Counted from the first letter of the stretch, positions 1 through 8,776 are shown. The stretch: DNA of 64,000 bases from Janthinobacterium agaricidamnosum NBRC 102515 = DSM 9628 (GCF_000723165.1 NZ_HG322949.1:4547222-4611221), one strand, 5' to 3'. A program made the numbers and translations. The notes: a model not told the origin generated them from the sequence alone.

Positions 1-103
1 AGATTCGCGCCGGAAGCACATCGGTTCGGCATCGCCGGCAGTCGCCGGGATGTTGTACCACCCCAGTTGGCAGGGTTTATTTTGAACAACCGGGAGTGAC
101 CAT

Positions 104-475
104 ATGCAAATCAATATCAATACCGACAGCACCATCGAACGTAACGCTGGCTTGAATGAACATGTGCAGTCTGTGGTTGAATCGGCGGTCAGCCGTTTTC
201 GCGAAAATATCACCCGCGTCGAAGTCCACCTGAGCGACAACAATAGTCAAAAATCGGCAGACGGCGATAACCGCTGCCTGATGGAAGCACGTATCACCGG
301 TTATCAAGCCATCGCGGTCAGCGATCACAACGCCACCTTGCATCAGGCTATCGCAGGCGCCGCTGAAAAACTGAAACGCGCCATCGATAGCGCACTGGGC
401 CGCTTGCACGACAGCAAACGCCATGCCGGCGTCAAGAATACGGTGACCGCCGATGCCGATGAAGTCAGCGAATAA
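104..475 (+). CDS. Ribosome hibernation-promoting factor, short HPF/RaiA family
   Basis: The 123-residue product has the HPF/YfiA pattern: an N-terminal beta strand (MQINI), a charged helix (residues 18-35), a strand with TRVEVHLSD, and an ARITG strand followed by a lysine/arginine-rich helix. The family binds the 30S subunit at the tRNA/mRNA channel and inactivates ribosomes in stationary phase. The length fits the short form without the C-terminal dimerisation domain. A GGGAG ribosome-binding site lies 6-7 bases before the ATG. It stands alone, so it is probably a second HPF-like gene rather than the rpoN-linked copy; that last point is inference. Confidence 0.85.
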   Translation: MQININTDSTIERNAGLNEHVQSVVESAVSRFRENITRVEVHLSDNNSQKSADGDNRCLMEARITGYQAIAVSDHNATLHQAIAGAAEKLKRAIDSALGRLHDSKRHAGVKNTVTADADEVSE

Positions 476-615
476 TTTTATTTAGTAATTCTTTAGCGAT
501 GCTGGCGGCCGAACCAGGCTGCCAGTCAATCGAACTCCGCACCAATCACCCCGTCTTTCCCTCCGTTGTTCCTCTGCATCACTTTTTGATATTTTAAAAG
601 CAAGCTTAATTGATC

Positions 616-640
616 GATAATGCAACAATGTGCATTTATC
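616..640. promoter_or_regulatory. Imperfect palindrome upstream of the diguanylate cyclase
   Basis: GATAATGCA (616-624) and TGCATTTATC (631-640) form an inverted repeat with one extra T in the right arm and a 6-base spacer. It sits in the AT-rich gap between hpf and the diguanylate cyclase gene, so it may be an operator. No regulator can be named. Confidence 0.3.
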
Positions 641-761
641 ATGCAAGTTTCAAAAAAACTAGCATGTGCGGGCTGCTGCATGTTTCCGCTGAGTATGCTT
701 TGCGTTATCATGAAGGCACCGGCGTTCTGCTGCGCAGCACCGGATTTTTGAAAGTCTTATT

Positions 762-1727
762 GTGGAACACATCGGTACCTTTGGCGCTTCAAGCTATCAG
801 ATCGGCGATTTACAATTGTTCCGCGATTCCGATGGCAGCGATGTCGCCGCCTTGCTGGCCCCCTGCGCTATCATCCGCCTGCAAGCAGGCCAAGCCATCA
901 CCGACACCCAACAAGCCTGTGTGTATATCGTCTTGCGCGGCGTGCTGACAGTCGCGGCCGATACCCATACCGGCATGAACGACGGCACCGTCAGCAAGGT
1001 CTTGCCGGGAGAAAGCGTCGGCGAACAATCGGTGCTGGATGAAGAAAGCAACCTTTCAGCGATTTCAGCCCTGCAAGAAAGCGACTTGCTGGTGATTAAA
1101 GCTGAAACCGTCTGGCAACTGATCGATGGTTCGAATGTGTTGGCGCGCAACCTGCTGCGCCTGCTGTCTTTCCGTATCCGCGCCGCCAACGCCTTGTTGC
1201 GCCGGCGCCAGAAACTGGGCGAGTTTTACCGCCAATTATCGATGGTCGATGGCTTGACCTCGCTGTACAACCGGGCCTGGCTCAACGATTTGCTGCCGAC
1301 CATGATTGCCACCGCGCACGCCAGTCAAACGCCGTTGTCGCTGATCATGATCGACCTCGACCATTTCAAGCGTTTTAACGATACCCACGGCCACGTTGCC
1401 GGCGACAACGCCTTGCGCAGCGCGGCCCAGGTCTTGAGCGCGGCCTTGCGCCCCACCGATTTTGCGGTGCGTTATGGCGGGGAAGAAATGATGGTGATCT
1501 TGCCCGACACCAACGAGAAAGTGGCGCTGGCCGTCTCGGAACGGTTGTGCGAGCGTATCCAGCAATCGGTGATTTTCAGCGATATGCGCTGCCCCTTGCC
1601 GCATATCACCGGTTCCTTCGGCATCGCCACGCTGCACGAGGGACAGGACGAACACAGCCTGATCGCCGCCGCCGATGCCGCGCTGTACCGCGCCAAGGCT
1701 GCCGGGCGCAATACCATTTCTCTTTGA
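762..1727 (+). CDS. Diguanylate cyclase with N-terminal cyclic-nucleotide-binding-like domain
   Basis: The 321-residue soluble protein has a cNMP-binding/CRP-like beta-barrel domain (about residues 10-125), a helical connector (about 130-155) and a GGDEF domain (about 160-321). The active-site loop reads GGEEM instead of GGDEF/GGEEF. An RxxD motif (RPTD) sits five residues before it, the position of the product-inhibition I-site. It should make c-di-GMP from two GTP under control of the N-terminal sensor, though the Met in the loop leaves activity open. The chosen start is GTG at 762; there is no good ATG. A GAAAG is a possible ribosome-binding site. Confidence 0.85.
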   Translation: MEHIGTFGASSYQIGDLQLFRDSDGSDVAALLAPCAIIRLQAGQAITDTQQACVYIVLRGVLTVAADTHTGMNDGTVSKVLPGESVGEQSVLDEESNLSAISALQESDLLVIKAETVWQLIDGSNVLARNLLRLLSFRIRAANALLRRRQKLGEFYRQLSMVDGLTSLYNRAWLNDLLPTMIATAHASQTPLSLIMIDLDHFKRFNDTHGHVAGDNALRSAAQVLSAALRPTDFAVRYGGEEMMVILPDTNEKVALAVSERLCERIQQSVIFSDMRCPLPHITGSFGIATLHEGQDEHSLIAAADAALYRAKAAGRNTISL

Positions 1728-1748
1728 CATGTCCCGTTTGACGCAGGG

Positions 1749-2354
1749 CTACGCAGCCTTCTCGGCGGCGTCCGCTTTTTTGCCATGGGCGGCCTGGAAG
1801 TCGGCATAGCCTTTTTGCACCAGTTCATAAGTCTTGTCGATATTGCTGGCGATAGCGCCATTCAATACATTCAAGCCCTTCAAGATATCTTTCGCTTCAT
1901 TAAAACCTTTTTCAAAGCCGCCCTTGATGGTATCCATGAACTTTTGCAAGGTCGCGTCGTCATCGTCGCCGGGATTCTGCTTCTTGAAAGCTTCGAAAAA
2001 TCCGGTCGACAAGGATACAATGCGGCTCGCCGTGCCTTCCGGACTATTATCCTGGGACGCGGCATTTTGAATCGCATCGTCGCCGAATTGGGCTTTCAGC
2101 GATTCATTGATGTTGGTGATCGCCGTTTTATACAGCAGCGACAGCGGTTCGTTTTCCGCAGCGATCGATACCGACAACGACGATTGCAAGATCGAGGCAT
2201 TCAATTGCAGCTTGGCTTTGCTGGCCGGCGACATGTCGGCCGTGGCCGCATCTTGCGTCCTGGCCGTGTCGGCCGCCTTGCCGGCGACTGGACTGTTGCT
2301 GGCCGCGTTGCCGACATTGCTGCTGACACTGCTGCCAGAGATAGGAATTGCCAT
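1749..2354 (-). CDS. DUF5610-like protein
   Basis: The 201-residue protein starts MAIPISG, preceded by an ideal AAGGAGG site at the correct spacing, which rules out the longer reading that starts at 2432. The N-terminal ~60 residues are Ser/Ala/Asn-rich and low complexity. The remainder is helical with a repeated acidic/hydrophobic pattern and resembles DUF5610 proteins, found mostly in proteobacteria and of unknown function. There is no signal peptide or membrane segment. It converges with the diguanylate cyclase gene. Family assignment is from memory of the pattern. Confidence 0.65.
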   Translation of the reverse strand: MAIPISGSSVSSNVGNAASNSPVAGKAADTARTQDAATADMSPASKAKLQLNASILQSSLSVSIAAENEPLSLLYKTAITNINESLKAQFGDDAIQNAASQDNSPEGTASRIVSLSTGFFEAFKKQNPGDDDDATLQKFMDTIKGGFEKGFNEAKDILKGLNVLNGAIASNIDKTYELVQKGYADFQAAHGKKADAAEKAA

Positions 2355-2472
2355 GATAGCCCTCCTTGATCGAAATTTGTGTGAAGATAGGAGCAGCATG
2401 AAGACAACTCCTCTCATGATGTATCGGCACACAATCCAAAAACTAAAGCCACGAATTTTTTAGCGAACCACC

Positions 2473-3921
2473 ATGACTACTCACACTTTTCTTTGGCACG
2501 ATTACGAAACTTTCGGCGTCCAGCCGCGCCGCGACCGTCCGGCGCAGTTTGCGGCGATCCGCACCGATGCCGAACTGAATGAAATCGGCGATCCGATCAT
2601 GCTGTATTGCCAGCCGGCCAACGATTTCTTGCCAGACCCGCAATCTTGTCTGATCACCGGCATTACACCGCAACAATGCCTGGAATTAGGCGTGCCGGAA
2701 CACCAGTTCGCGGCCACCATCGAGCAAGCGTTTTCCCAGCCCGGCACCATCGGCGTCGGCTACAACACCATCCGTTTCGACGATGAAGTCACGCGGTTCT
2801 TGTTCTGGCGCAACCTGATCGATCCGTATGCGCGCGAATGGCAACATCAGTGCGGCCGCTGGGACTTGCTCGACGTGGTGCGCATGACGTATGCGCTGCG
2901 CCCGGAAGGCATCGAATGGCCGACACGCGAAGACGGTCGTCCGAGTTTTCGCCTGGAACACTTGAGCGCCGCTAACGGCCTGGCCCATGAAGCGGCGCAT
3001 GACGCCTTGTCCGACGTGCGCGCAACCATCGCGCTGGCCCGTCTGATCCGCCAGAAACAGCCGAAACTGTTCGATTTCTGCCTGGCGCTGCACAAAAAAG
3101 ACCGGGTCGCGAACGAGATGGGCATGCATCTGGCGCCGGCGCAACGCCAGCCCTTCCTGCACGTCTCCGGCATGTTTCCTGCCGAGCGCGGCTGCATGGC
3201 GCTGGTCTGGCCGCTGGCCACCCATCCAACCAACAAGAATGAAGTGCTGGTATGGGATTGCAGCGCCGACCCGAGCGAACTGTTCGGCCTGGACGCCGAC
3301 ACCATCCGCACCCGCATGTTTACCCGCAAGGAAGATTTGCCAGAAGGCATGACCCGTTTGCCGGTCAAAAGTGTGCATTTAAACAAGTCGCCCATGTTGG
3401 TCGGCAACCTGAAAACCTTGTCGCCGGCGCTGGCCGAGCGCTGGGGCATCGATATCGCCGCCGGCCAGGCCCACGCGCGCATCGCCGCCGGCGCACCGGA
3501 CATGTCGGCCATCTGGGCGGATGTGTTCAGGCGTCCCGGCAGCGATGAACTGGTCGACGTCGATGAAGATTTGTATGGCGGCTTTATCAGCAACGACGAC
3601 CGCCGCTTGCTGGAATCGTTGCGCAAGGAAACCCCAGCCAGGCTGGCCAGCGCGCGGCCATCGTTTGCCGACGAGCGCTTGCAGGAATTGCTGTTCCGCT
3701 ACCGCGCGCGCAATTTCCCTGACACCCTGGGCGAAGGCGAAGCGGCGCATTGGGAGCGGCACCGCGCGGCGCGGCTGTTCGATGGCGCAGCTGGCGCACG
3801 CACCATCGAGCTGCTGTTCAGCGAAATCGACCAATTGTCGGAAACCGCCGACGAGCGCGGCGAGGAAATTCTCGGCGCCCTGTATGACTACGCAGAAATA
3901 GTCGCCCCGCAGCGCAACTAG
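2473..3921 (+). CDS. sbcB: Exodeoxyribonuclease I
   Basis: The 482-residue length matches ExoI. The N-terminal DnaQ-fold exonuclease begins with WHDYETFG (catalytic D-x-E), followed by VGYNTIRFDDE, WDLLDVVR and the third exonuclease motif HDALSDVRAT. The C-terminal half matches the ExoI SH3-like and helical domains. It degrades single-stranded DNA 3' to 5' and acts in mismatch repair and recombination. It converges with pyrF, with an 11-base gap. Confidence 0.95.
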   Translation: MTTHTFLWHDYETFGVQPRRDRPAQFAAIRTDAELNEIGDPIMLYCQPANDFLPDPQSCLITGITPQQCLELGVPEHQFAATIEQAFSQPGTIGVGYNTIRFDDEVTRFLFWRNLIDPYAREWQHQCGRWDLLDVVRMTYALRPEGIEWPTREDGRPSFRLEHLSAANGLAHEAAHDALSDVRATIALARLIRQKQPKLFDFCLALHKKDRVANEMGMHLAPAQRQPFLHVSGMFPAERGCMALVWPLATHPTNKNEVLVWDCSADPSELFGLDADTIRTRMFTRKEDLPEGMTRLPVKSVHLNKSPMLVGNLKTLSPALAERWGIDIAAGQAHARIAAGAPDMSAIWADVFRRPGSDELVDVDEDLYGGFISNDDRRLLESLRKETPARLASARPSFADERLQELLFRYRARNFPDTLGEGEAAHWERHRAARLFDGAAGARTIELLFSEIDQLSETADERGEEILGALYDYAEIVAPQRN

Positions 3922-3932
3922 TCAGCGGCCAG

Positions 3933-4757
3933 TCAGCTCGCCCGATGCCGGTTGATGGCGTCGCGCGTGTCAATGGCCACGCGGCGCGCGGCGTCGGCGA
4001 AATCCTCATCCGCTTGCGGCTGGGCGTAAATGATCGCGCGCGACGAGCTGATCATCATGCCCATGCCGTTCGCCGTCTGGCCGGCGCCGACGGTGGCGGC
4101 AATGTCGCCGCCCTGCGCGCCGATGCCAGGCACCAATAAAGGCATGTCGCCGACAATCGCCCGCACTTGCGCCAGCTCTTCCGGGAACGTTGCGCCGACC
4201 ACCAGCGCGCATTGCCCGTTCTTGTTCCATTTATCGGCCACCAGGCGCGCCACATGCTGGTACAGCGGCACGCCGCCGGCATTCAGGAATTGCAGGTCGG
4301 AACCGCCTGGATTCGACGTGCGGCACAGGATGATGACGCCGCGGTCTTGCCATGCCAGGTAGGGATCGATCGAATCCTCGCCCATGTACGGGTTGACGGT
4401 GACGGCATCGGCGCCGTAGCGCTCGAACGCTTCGCGCGCATATTGCGTCGCGGTGGCGCCGATGTCGCCGCGCTTGGCGTCGAGGATCAATGGAATGTGC
4501 GGATAGTTATCACGCACATAACGGCAAATCTTTTCCAGCTGGTCTTCCGCGGCCAAGGCGCCGAAATAGGCGATTTGCGGCTTGAAGGCGCACACCAGGT
4601 CGGCGGTCGCATCGATGATCCTGCTGCAAAAAGTGAAAATCCCATCCGGCTGGCCTTGCAAATCCCGTGGCAGCTTGGCCAGGTCCGGGTCCAGTCCGAC
4701 GCACAGCAGGGAGTTGTTGGCCGTCCACGCGGCGGATAATTTATTGATGAAATTCAC
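3933..4757 (-). CDS. pyrF: Orotidine 5'-phosphate decarboxylase (type 2)
   Basis: The 274-residue product contains LDAKRGDIG, the D-K-x-x-D catalytic motif of OMP decarboxylase, plus CVGLDPD at the N-terminus and PGIGAQGGD for phosphate binding. The length and motif spacing fit the type 2 (TIGR02127-like) branch. It converts OMP to UMP, the last step of de novo pyrimidine synthesis. Confidence 0.95.
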   Translation of the reverse strand: MNFINKLSAAWTANNSLLCVGLDPDLAKLPRDLQGQPDGIFTFCSRIIDATADLVCAFKPQIAYFGALAAEDQLEKICRYVRDNYPHIPLILDAKRGDIGATATQYAREAFERYGADAVTVNPYMGEDSIDPYLAWQDRGVIILCRTSNPGGSDLQFLNAGGVPLYQHVARLVADKWNKNGQCALVVGATFPEELAQVRAIVGDMPLLVPGIGAQGGDIAATVGAGQTANGMGMMISSSRAIIYAQPQADEDFADAARRVAIDTRDAINRHRAS

Positions 4758-4941
4758 GGCGCGCCTTTTATCTATTCAGTTGCAAACCCCGTATTGTACC
4801 GCGCCGCCCGTCCCCGGGAACAGCGCCGCGACGCCACGCCGATGCACCGCGCACGCTACAAAACCGGCATTCCACGCGGATTCAGGTATATTTAATGCAA
4901 TGACACAGTCATGCGCAGTTATCTTTTTTATGGGAAAAATC

Positions 4942-5559
4942 ATGCCTACCCTTACCCAAAAAATCAGCCACTGGATGCGTTTGATATTGGCCATGAGTTT
5001 GCTGGCCGGTATCCTGTCTGCTTGCGGCTACAATGAATTCCAGAGCAAGGATGAAGCCACCAAGGCCGCCTGGGGCGAAGTCGTCAACCAGTACCAGCGT
5101 CGCGCCGACCTGATCCCGAACCTGGTCAATACCGTCAAGGGCTACGCCAGCCATGAAAAGGATACGCTGGAATCGGTGACCCGGGCGCGCGCCGCCGCCA
5201 CCAGTTTCCAGATCACGCCGGAAGTGCTGAACAACCCGGCAGCGTTCCAGAAATTCCAGCAGGTGCAAGGGGAATTGTCGTCCGCGCTGTCGCGCCTGAT
5301 GGTGGTCTCCGAAAAATATCCGGACTTGAAGGCCGATACCAGCTTCCGCGACTTGCAGTCGCAACTGGAAGGCACGGAAAACCGCATCACCGTGGCGCGC
5401 CAGCGCTATATCGCGGCGGTGCAGGATTACAACGTCCATGCGCGCCGCTTTCCGAACAACCTGACCGCGATGGTGTTCGGTTATGCAGTCAAGCCCTCGT
5501 TCATGGTCGAAAATGAAAAGGCGATCTCGACCGCGCCGGCCGTCAATTTTGGCAAATAA
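4942..5559 (+). CDS. LemA family lipoprotein
   Basis: The 205-residue protein has a lipoprotein signal ending in LLAGILSAC (acylated Cys about residue 28) and the LemA core: AAWGEVVNQYQRRADLIPNL, then a long helical bundle with ENRITVARQRY. The start at 4942 gives a clean signal peptide; ATG at 4930 is an in-frame alternative, and reading from further upstream adds implausible sequence. LemA proteins are widespread envelope proteins of uncertain function, typically encoded with TPM-domain proteins as here (3-base gap to the next gene). Confidence 0.88.
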   Translation: MPTLTQKISHWMRLILAMSLLAGILSACGYNEFQSKDEATKAAWGEVVNQYQRRADLIPNLVNTVKGYASHEKDTLESVTRARAAATSFQITPEVLNNPAAFQKFQQVQGELSSALSRLMVVSEKYPDLKADTSFRDLQSQLEGTENRITVARQRYIAAVQDYNVHARRFPNNLTAMVFGYAVKPSFMVENEKAISTAPAVNFGK

Positions 5560-5562
5560 GCC

Positions 5563-6372
5563 ATGAACGCGCCGCGCTTGCTCGCCACGCGCTCGCTCGC
5601 CAGCCTCTGCTGCGCGCTTTTGCTATGCCATAGCGCCTGGGCGGCCGATGGCCTGGTGCCGGTGCCGCCCAAGGCGGCGCGCGTGACCGACAGCGCCGGC
5701 TTGCTCGATAGCGGGCAAAAAGCCGCGCTGGACCATGTGCTGGCCGACTACCAAGCCCGCAGCGGCAGCCAGATCGCCGTGCTGCTGGTGTCCAGCACGG
5801 CGCCGGAAGCCATCGAGCAATACAGCATCCGCGTGACGGATGCGTGGCAACTGGGCCGCAAGGGCGTCGACGACGGCGTGCTGTTGCTGGTGGCGAAAGA
5901 CAATCCGCCGGCGTTGCGCCGCTTGCGCATCGAAGCCGGACGCGGCGTGCAAGGCGTGCTGACCGACGCCCAGTCGAAACGGGTGCTGCAAGACGTGATC
6001 GCGCCCCATTTCAAGCAAAATGATTATTACGCCGGACTGGCGGCCGGTATCGCCGCGATCGAGGCGCTGCTGAACCAGGAAGCCTTGCCCGCCGCCGGGC
6101 AGCCAGCGGCGGCGGCCGGCGAGATCAGCATCGGTTCCTGGCTGCCGCTGCTGTTCTTCGGTTTCCTGATCATGCTGGCCGTGTTGCGTTCGCGCGGCGG
6201 CCCGCGCCGCTTAAATCACGGCAACTGGAGCAGTGGGGCCAGCGGCGTCTTGCTGGGCAGCGCGCTGAGCCATGGCTGGGGTAACAATGCGGGCGGCGGT
6301 GGAATCGGCGGCGGCGGTTTCTCGGGCGGCGGCGGCAGTTTCGACGGCGGCGGCGCCTCGGGGGATTGGTGA
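5563..6372 (+). CDS. TPM-domain membrane protein with glycine-rich tail
   Basis: The 269-residue protein has a signal peptide (cleavage near SAWAAD), a TPM/Psb32-like domain (about residues 35-165; VTDSAGLLDSGQ and DDGVLLLVAKD are typical), one transmembrane helix (LLFFGFLIMLAVL) and a C-terminal Gly/Ser-rich tail ending in GASGDW. The domain faces the periplasm. It is the second gene of the lemA operon and its TGA overlaps the next ATG by one base. The exact role is unknown; the family includes YgcG-like proteins and the thylakoid TLP18.3 acid phosphatase. Confidence 0.85.
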   Translation: MNAPRLLATRSLASLCCALLLCHSAWAADGLVPVPPKAARVTDSAGLLDSGQKAALDHVLADYQARSGSQIAVLLVSSTAPEAIEQYSIRVTDAWQLGRKGVDDGVLLLVAKDNPPALRRLRIEAGRGVQGVLTDAQSKRVLQDVIAPHFKQNDYYAGLAAGIAAIEALLNQEALPAAGQPAAAAGEISIGSWLPLLFFGFLIMLAVLRSRGGPRRLNHGNWSSGASGVLLGSALSHGWGNNAGGGGIGGGGFSGGGGSFDGGGASGDW

Positions 6373-6893
6373 TGACTGTTGCGCTGTCATTCGGCCAGCG
6401 CCTCGGGCGCGCCCTGAAACACTGGCTGGCCACGGCGTCGGCCGGACGCAAGGCTTTTCCCGACACCACGCTGGCGGCGATCGAACGCGCCATCAGCGAC
6501 GGCGAACAATTGCACCGCGCGGAACTGCGGCTGATCCTGGAACATTCGCTGGGCCTGCGCGAAGCCTTCCAGGGCTTGAGCAACCGCGAGCGCGCGCGCC
6601 AGCTGTTTGCCCAATATGGCGTGTGGGATACCGAGGAGAATTGCGGCGTGCTGATTTATATCAACCTGGCCGAGCACCAGGTCGATATCGTCGCCGACCG
6701 CCATGTCGGACGCCGTATCCCGGCGCAGCAGTGGCAAGCCATTTGCCGCACCATGACCCAGGGGTATGCCAGCGACGAGTATCACGCCAGCACCTTGAAA
6801 GCCATCGATGCGCTGAACGATTTGCTGCGCCTGCATTTCCCCTCCAACGGGCCGCGCCCGAACCAACTGCCGAACCAGCCTATCGTACTGTGA
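6372..6893 (+). CDS. TPM-domain protein, no signal peptide
   Basis: The 173-residue protein has a TPM-like fold: LFAQYGVWDTEENCGVLIYI, VDIVADRHVGRRI and a WQAICRTM helix. Unlike the preceding gene it lacks a signal peptide and tail. The ATG at 6372 overlaps the stop of the upstream gene (TGATG), which indicates translational coupling; a TTG at 6366 is an alternative. It is the third and last gene of the lemA/TPM operon. Confidence 0.82.
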   Translation: MTVALSFGQRLGRALKHWLATASAGRKAFPDTTLAAIERAISDGEQLHRAELRLILEHSLGLREAFQGLSNRERARQLFAQYGVWDTEENCGVLIYINLAEHQVDIVADRHVGRRIPAQQWQAICRTMTQGYASDEYHASTLKAIDALNDLLRLHFPSNGPRPNQLPNQPIVL

Positions 6894-6944
6894 CCAGCAG
6901 CGGGGTTAACATTGGCGCCATCCCATCACCCTGGAAGCACTAGC

Positions 6945-7709
6945 ATGAAATTATCCAACAAGATCGCCATCGTCACCGGCGCCACCCAAGGCATCGGCTT
7001 TGCTTGCGCACAACGCCTGATCCAGGAAGGCGCCAGCGTGATGCTGGTCGATATCAAGCAGGAAGGCGCGGACGCCGCCGCGGCGCTGGGCGACAAGGCG
7101 CGCTTTTTCGCCGCCGACGTCAGCCAGAAAGCCGACGTCGACGCCTTGCTGGCCGCAACGCTGCTGGTATTCGGCCGCATCGATATCCTGGTCAACAATG
7201 CCGGCGTGACGCACAAGGCCGATTTCCTCGATCTGACGGAAGACGATTTCGACCGCGTACTGCGCATCAACCTGAAATCGATGTTCCTGTGCGGCCAGGC
7301 GGTGGCGCGCGAAATGGTCAAGCGGCAAAGCGGCTGCATCATCAATATGTCGAGCGTCAACGCCGAACTGGCGATCCCCGACCAGGTGCCGTACGTGGTG
7401 TCCAAGGGCGCCATCAACCAGCTGACCAAGGTCATGGCGCTGAACCTGGCGCCATACGGCGTGCGCGTCAACGGCATCGGTCCCGGCACCATCCTGACCG
7501 AACTGGCCAGGAAAGCCGTGCTGGGCAGCCCGGAGGCGCGCCACACCATCTTGTCGCGCACCCCGCTGGGGCGTTGCGGCGAGCCGGAAGAAGTGGCGTC
7601 GATCGCCGCCTTCCTGGCCAGCGACGACGCCAGCTACCTGACCGGCCAGACGCTGTACGTGGATGGCGGCCGCATGGCCTTGAACTACACGGTGCCGGTG
7701 AAGGACTGA
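6945..7709 (+). CDS. SDR family oxidoreductase
   Basis: The 254-residue classical short-chain dehydrogenase has TGATQGIG (cofactor-binding TGxxxGxG, residues ~12-19), NNAG, the catalytic Ser in NMSSVNAE and YVVSK (Y-x-x-x-K). The Asp at the end of the second strand (LVDIK) suggests NAD rather than NADP. The ATG at 6945 has GGAAG upstream; an upstream TTG reading is less likely. It ends in LTGQTLYVDGG, typical of glucose/sugar dehydrogenase-like SDRs. The substrate cannot be deduced. Confidence 0.9.
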   Translation: MKLSNKIAIVTGATQGIGFACAQRLIQEGASVMLVDIKQEGADAAAALGDKARFFAADVSQKADVDALLAATLLVFGRIDILVNNAGVTHKADFLDLTEDDFDRVLRINLKSMFLCGQAVAREMVKRQSGCIINMSSVNAELAIPDQVPYVVSKGAINQLTKVMALNLAPYGVRVNGIGPGTILTELARKAVLGSPEARHTILSRTPLGRCGEPEEVASIAAFLASDDASYLTGQTLYVDGGRMALNYTVPVKD

Positions 7710-7769
7710 TGACATCGATGCAGCACGCCAGATATATTAAAAATGTATGATCGATATCTGAAAATACCA

Positions 7770-7799
7770 TTAGACACATATTCCGCAACGCAGCATAAT
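7770..7799 (+). promoter_or_regulatory. Sigma-70-type promoter for a small RNA
   Basis: TTAGAC (7770-7775), an 18-base spacer and CATAAT (7794-7799) form a good match to the housekeeping promoter. No open reading frame starts downstream before the terminator at 7840-7868, so the expected product is a short transcript of about 60 nt. Confidence 0.5.
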
Positions 7800-7805
7800 A
7801 GACCT

Positions 7806-7868
7806 GTCTCCACTATTCTCCTCCAAGAAAATAGTTTTAAGCCCGCTTTCACCAGCGGGCTATTTTTT
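7806..7868 (+). ncRNA. Candidate small RNA with CUCCUCC loop
   Basis: Between the promoter above and a strong terminator lies about 60 nt that can fold into two hairpins. The first has arms CTATT (7813-7817) and AATAG (7830-7834), with a loop beginning CTCCTCC, complementary to Shine-Dalgarno sequences. The second is the terminator. Loops exposing CUCCUCC are known from anti-Shine-Dalgarno sRNAs such as the CcsR family of alphaproteobacteria; the link here is by analogy only. Confidence 0.45.
7840..7868 (+). terminator. Rho-independent terminator, copy 1
   Basis: AGCCCGCT, loop TTCACC and AGCGGGCT are followed by a T-rich run. The same 22-base hairpin recurs at 8125-8146. Confidence 0.85.
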
Positions 7869-7984
7869 TTCCTGTCACTTCGCTACAGCGCATTTCTCGT
7901 CCCAGTCATCATCTTTTTGCAAAAACATTCAAAAATGCTGCGCCGTGTCATAGGCCTGTCATGAGCACGCCCTATACTTGCTTC

Positions 7985-8153
7985 ATCTGCAGTACACGCA
8001 ACCGATATGCGTGACCGCGGACCGGTGTGCTGGCCAGTATTTGCACACCACTCCGAATTCCTGGCTGCGTCCGCGCGAGGCAGCCGCTGCAGATCAACTC
8101 TTGAACCCTCAATTTTGGGTTTTCAGCCCGCTTTCACCAGCGGGCTTTTTTTT
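7985..8153 (+). ncRNA. Possible second small RNA
   Basis: A TATACT box at 7973-7978, without a convincing -35, precedes about 170 bases of non-coding sequence. This ends in a small hairpin (AACCC 8104-8108 with GGGTT 8117-8121) and a copy of the upstream terminator. The hairpin-linker-terminator layout mirrors the first candidate. The 5' end is uncertain. Confidence 0.28.
8125..8153 (+). terminator. Rho-independent terminator, copy 2
   Basis: AGCCCGCT (8125-8132), loop TTCACC and AGCGGGCT (8139-8146) run into eight T. The hairpin is identical in sequence to the one at 7840-7861. Confidence 0.85.
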
Positions 8154-8168
8154 GCCCGACAAGAGAGT

Positions 8169-8257
8169 CTAACAAAACGTTCAGGGCAAGGCGCATTGCC
8201 GTAGACCGTACGAATGTACGACAAGGCCATGTAACGCCGCCCTGGATGTTTTGTTAG
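8169..8257. repeat. Palindromic intergenic element with 10-bp terminal inverted repeats
   Basis: CTAACAAAAC (8169-8178) and GTTTTGTTAG (8248-8257) are perfect inverted repeats. Next to them TTCAGGGC pairs with GCCCTGGA. Inside is a smaller palindrome CGTAC-GAAT-GTACG. The element has no coding potential and the whole can form a cruciform. It looks like a REP/MITE-type dispersed element; copy number elsewhere cannot be judged from this window. Confidence 0.6.
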
Positions 8258-8353
8258 GCGCGCTTAATCAATAAACTGATAGGTAGCGCGTATTATCCAA
8301 AGTGCCGATTTCGATATGGTAAGGTTACAATTATTTTCATTGATTACTGATCC

Positions 8354-8755
8354 ATGTCGACCACCCTGACCGCCCTGCTGTTTTCATCCCGCTATCAAAA
8401 ACAGCGCTACCTGTGCGCGTTCATCCTGTACCTGCTGATTGTGATCATCGGTTCGATACCGGGCGCGCGCAAGGATATCGGCGACTATGCGTCCGGCATC
8501 GTGCTGCATACGCTGGCCTACGCCATCATTGCCTACCTGCTGTTCAGCGGCACGCCGGGATCGCTGCCGCGCCGCGCCGCGACATCGATCGTCACCGTCG
8601 CGCTGATGGGCGCGCTCGATGAATACATACAAAGTTTCCTGCCGTACCGCCGTGGCGCGGTATCGGACTGGCTGGTCGATTGCAATGCCGCAATTCTGAT
8701 GTCGCTGTTATTGTGGCTCGTGTGGCCGAAAGCGCAACGCCTGGTCAAGGAATAA
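8354..8755 (+). CDS. VanZ-like membrane protein
   Basis: The 133-residue protein has four hydrophobic segments (about residues 20-40, 48-66, 78-95, 108-125). It shows the VanZ-family pattern: DIGDYASGIVLHTLAYAIIA followed by ALDEYIQSFLPYRRGAVSDWLVDCNA (E and Q in helix 3, R-x-x-x-x-x-D before helix 4). The family is named for the teicoplanin-resistance protein VanZ, but most members are of unknown function. It stands alone after the intergenic repeat element. Confidence 0.85.
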   Translation: MSTTLTALLFSSRYQKQRYLCAFILYLLIVIIGSIPGARKDIGDYASGIVLHTLAYAIIAYLLFSGTPGSLPRRAATSIVTVALMGALDEYIQSFLPYRRGAVSDWLVDCNAAILMSLLLWLVWPKAQRLVKE

Positions 8756-8776
8756 ACCCCAGGCAATCCAGGCCTG

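Noticed and set aside
610..948. Possible 112-codon gene before the diguanylate cyclase
   Set aside because: It overlaps the cyclase start, its C-terminal part is a Cys/Pro-rich shadow, and it has no recognisable domain.
8161..8260. CRISPR-like repeat
   Set aside because: Single inverted-repeat element with no spacer-repeat periodicity; no CRISPR array or cas gene was seen anywhere in the window.
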